From positions 1,906 to 42,458 of the forward strand of contig JAHDFA010000007.1 of assembly GCA_020628495.1 (NCBI GenBank): DNA of 40,553 nucleotides, given 5' to 3'. Below the pieces are notes generated by a model, which was not told the origin of the DNA, ran no database searches, and saw only the letters and a program-made list of their open reading frames with translations. Source of the stretch: Hellea sp. Lineage in GTDB: Bacteria > Pseudomonadota > Alphaproteobacteria > Caulobacterales > Maricaulaceae. Of this stretch, positions 38,747-40,553 are shown in pieces (the first letter of the stretch is position 1; each line of letters starts with the position of its first letter). A program made the position numbers and the translations under genes.

Positions 38747-38860
38747 GCATTTGACGTGGGACGTCAAATGCAGTGCAGCGCCGAACTGCTTTGCAGTTCG
38801 GTTCCTCGTCAGTGGGTCTCCCGGCCCCATCGTCTTCGTCATCCTCTCCTTGGGGAGAGG
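38747..38860. repeat. Cluster of three perfect hairpins
   Basis: GCATTTGACGT-ggg-ACGTCAAATGC (38747-38771); CCGAACTGC-ttt-GCAGTTCGG (38781-38801); CCTCTCC-ttgg-GGAGAGG (38843-38860). Confidence 0.75.
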
Positions 38861-38943
38861 TGTTGAATATAAATCACTGGATCGACTTATTGTTTTCAAA
38901 ATGAACGAGGGAGAGAGCCAGAAACTAACAGAGCCGAATGCGC

Positions 38944-40553
38944 TTATCTTCGCCTGCGCCTATGCTTTGCGCCCCGTGACTTATGGCTTCCACCGCCGCC
39001 GCGGTGGTTTCGTTTGGGCGGTTTGCCCTTTTCGGGTTTGCTGACCATCTCAAAAACGAGACCGCCCGTAACGGGCGTGGCTTCTTCGAGCTTGGCTTTG
39101 ATGGGGCGTCCGAATCGGTAAGTGTCGCCGCTTTCCGCGCCGACCAAGGCCCGGTTTTTTTCGTCATAGGCGAAATATTCATGGCCGAGATTGCGGGCAG
39201 GGATGAGGCCATCCGCGCCCGTTTCGTCCAGGGTGATGAACAAGCCGAATTTCGTCACGCCCGTAATCCGCGCATTGAAGGTGGCACCCACCCGATCCGA
39301 TAAATAGGCGGCGATATAGCGGTCTTTGGCATCGCGTTCGGCGACCATGGCTTTGCGTTCCGTGGCAGAGATATGTTCGGCGATTTCCTGCAAGCGGGAC
39401 GTACTTTCCTTATCCATCCCGTCTTCGCCTAGATTGAATTTATCGATTAAAGCGCGGTGAACGACGAGGTCGGCATAACGCCGAATGGGTGAGGTGAAAT
39501 GGGTATAGTCGGTCAGGTTCAATCCGAAATGACCGCCCTCGCTGGCGCTGTAAATGGCTTGCGATTGGCTACGCAAAACCGCCATGCCAACGGTTTCGGT
39601 CAAGTCTTTGGCGTCAGCTTGCGCCAGCAGCTTATTCAGGCGCGCCGTTGTTGTCCGCTCGCCCATGCTGAATTTCAGATCTAAGGCAGGAAGGAATTCG
39701 GCGAGACCTTTTAGCTTTTCACCTGACGGCACATCATGGAAGCGCATGATGGCGGGTGTCTTAGTCTCGCCCAAACTCTCTGCCGCGCAGACATTGGCTT
39801 GAACCATGAATTCTTCGATCAGCTTATGTGCGTCAAAACGGTCGCGCAGCGTGATGCCGCTGACTTTGCCGTCTTCGTCAATATGGACGCGGCGTTCGGG
39901 CAACTCGATGGCCAGCGGGGCGCGGGCATCGCGGCCCTTTTTCAGCACGGCATAGGCGGCGTAAATATCCTGAATAATGTCCAGCACGGGTTCTGCCGCT
40001 TCGCCAGCGCGGCCTTCGGCTGCGTCTTGGGCCTGTTGATAGGTCAGGCGGGCATGGCTGCGCATCATGCCGCGCTTAAAGCTGTGGCGCAGTTTCACGC
40101 CTGTTTTATCAAACACCATGCGCACGGCCATACAGGCCCGGTCTTCATGTGGGCGGAGGGAGCAGAGGTCGGAAGACAGCTCATGCGGGAGCATCGGCAC
40201 GACGACATCGGGCAAGTAAACCGAATTGCCGCGCTCGCGGGCTTCCAGGTCCAGTGTGGAACCCGGCGTGACAAAACCTGCGACATCGGCAATTGCGACC
40301 CAAACAACCCATCCGCCTTTATTATTTTCATTTTTGTCGGGGTGGGCGAAGACGGCGTCGTCGAAATCTTTCGCATCGACGGGGTCAATCGTGATGAGGG
40401 GCAGGTCGCGAATATCTTCACGTGCGCCTTCGATTTTTGGCAATTTCAGAGATTTAGCTTCCTCAATGACTTTATCAGGGAAGGTCACGCGAATGTCGTT
40501 TTCATGCAGGCTGATCAGGCTAGCCGATTTCCCGCCTTTGGCCGAGCCGATAA
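38944..40553 (-). CDS. rnr: Ribonuclease R (5' end beyond window)
   Basis: ITIDPVDAKDFDDAVFA, NSVYLPDVVVPMLPHELSSDLCSLRP, YTHFTSPIRRYADLVVHR; S1 domain; frame stays open to window end (IGSAKGGKSASLISLHENDIRVTFPDKV). Confidence 0.95.
   Translation of the reverse strand, partial: IGSAKGGKSASLISLHENDIRVTFPDKVIEEAKSLKLPKIEGAREDIRDLPLITIDPVDAKDFDDAVFAHPDKNENNKGGWVVWVAIADVAGFVTPGSTLDLEARERGNSVYLPDVVVPMLPHELSSDLCSLRPHEDRACMAVRMVFDKTGVKLRHSFKRGMMRSHARLTYQQAQDAAEGRAGEAAEPVLDIIQDIYAAYAVLKKGRDARAPLAIELPERRVHIDEDGKVSGITLRDRFDAHKLIEEFMVQANVCAAESLGETKTPAIMRFHDVPSGEKLKGLAEFLPALDLKFSMGERTTTARLNKLLAQADAKDLTETVGMAVLRSQSQAIYSASEGGHFGLNLTDYTHFTSPIRRYADLVVHRALIDKFNLGEDGMDKESTSRLQEIAEHISATERKAMVAERDAKDRYIAAYLSDRVGATFNARITGVTKFGLFITLDETGADGLIPARNLGHEYFAYDEKNRALVGAESGDTYRFGRPIKAKLEEATPVTGGLVFEMVSKPEKGKPPKRNHRGGGGSHKSRGAKHRRRRR

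Noticed and set aside
1-40553. CRISPR arrays, tRNA or rRNA genes, prophage or transposase genes
   Set aside because: No regularly spaced direct repeats, no tRNA/rRNA sequences and no transposase, integrase or phage proteins recognised by reading.

Overview
The window is a chromosomal segment from an alphaproteobacterium, probably Caulobacterales/Maricaulales-like (inferred from gene order and regulatory motifs). Gene content is mostly core: rpsF-rpsR-rplI; fabD-fabG-acpP-fabF-mltG-gmk; rsmA-pdxA-surA-lptG-lptF; pepA-holC plus a PIF1/RecD-like helicase; an ECF sigma factor with a large VWA protein; a FadB/FadA-like beta-oxidation pair; an S1/P1 nuclease; two LuxR-type solos; a PA0069-like radical SAM protein; csp; dinB; divK-pleD; rpmG; a NUDIX hydrolase; and the 3' part of rnr. 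The most unusual signal is a pair of ~365-bp diverged intergenic elements in opposite orientation (27552-27919 on minus, 38274-38640 on plus). They share long conserved blocks and conserved base-pairing but no shared open frame, so they are candidates for an undescribed structured RNA or a small mobile repeat. Other notable signals: an rpsF leader with mutually exclusive pairings, an alphaproteobacterial LexA box at dinB, a perfect GTTAACGT palindrome upstream of the thiolase, a CtrA-like box upstream of a large coiled-coil protein, a 9-bp palindrome upstream of a LuxR solo, a VWA protein carrying a TonB-receptor-plug-like segment, and absence of lptD from its usual neighbourhood. All calls come from reading the sequence; no searches or folding programs were run.
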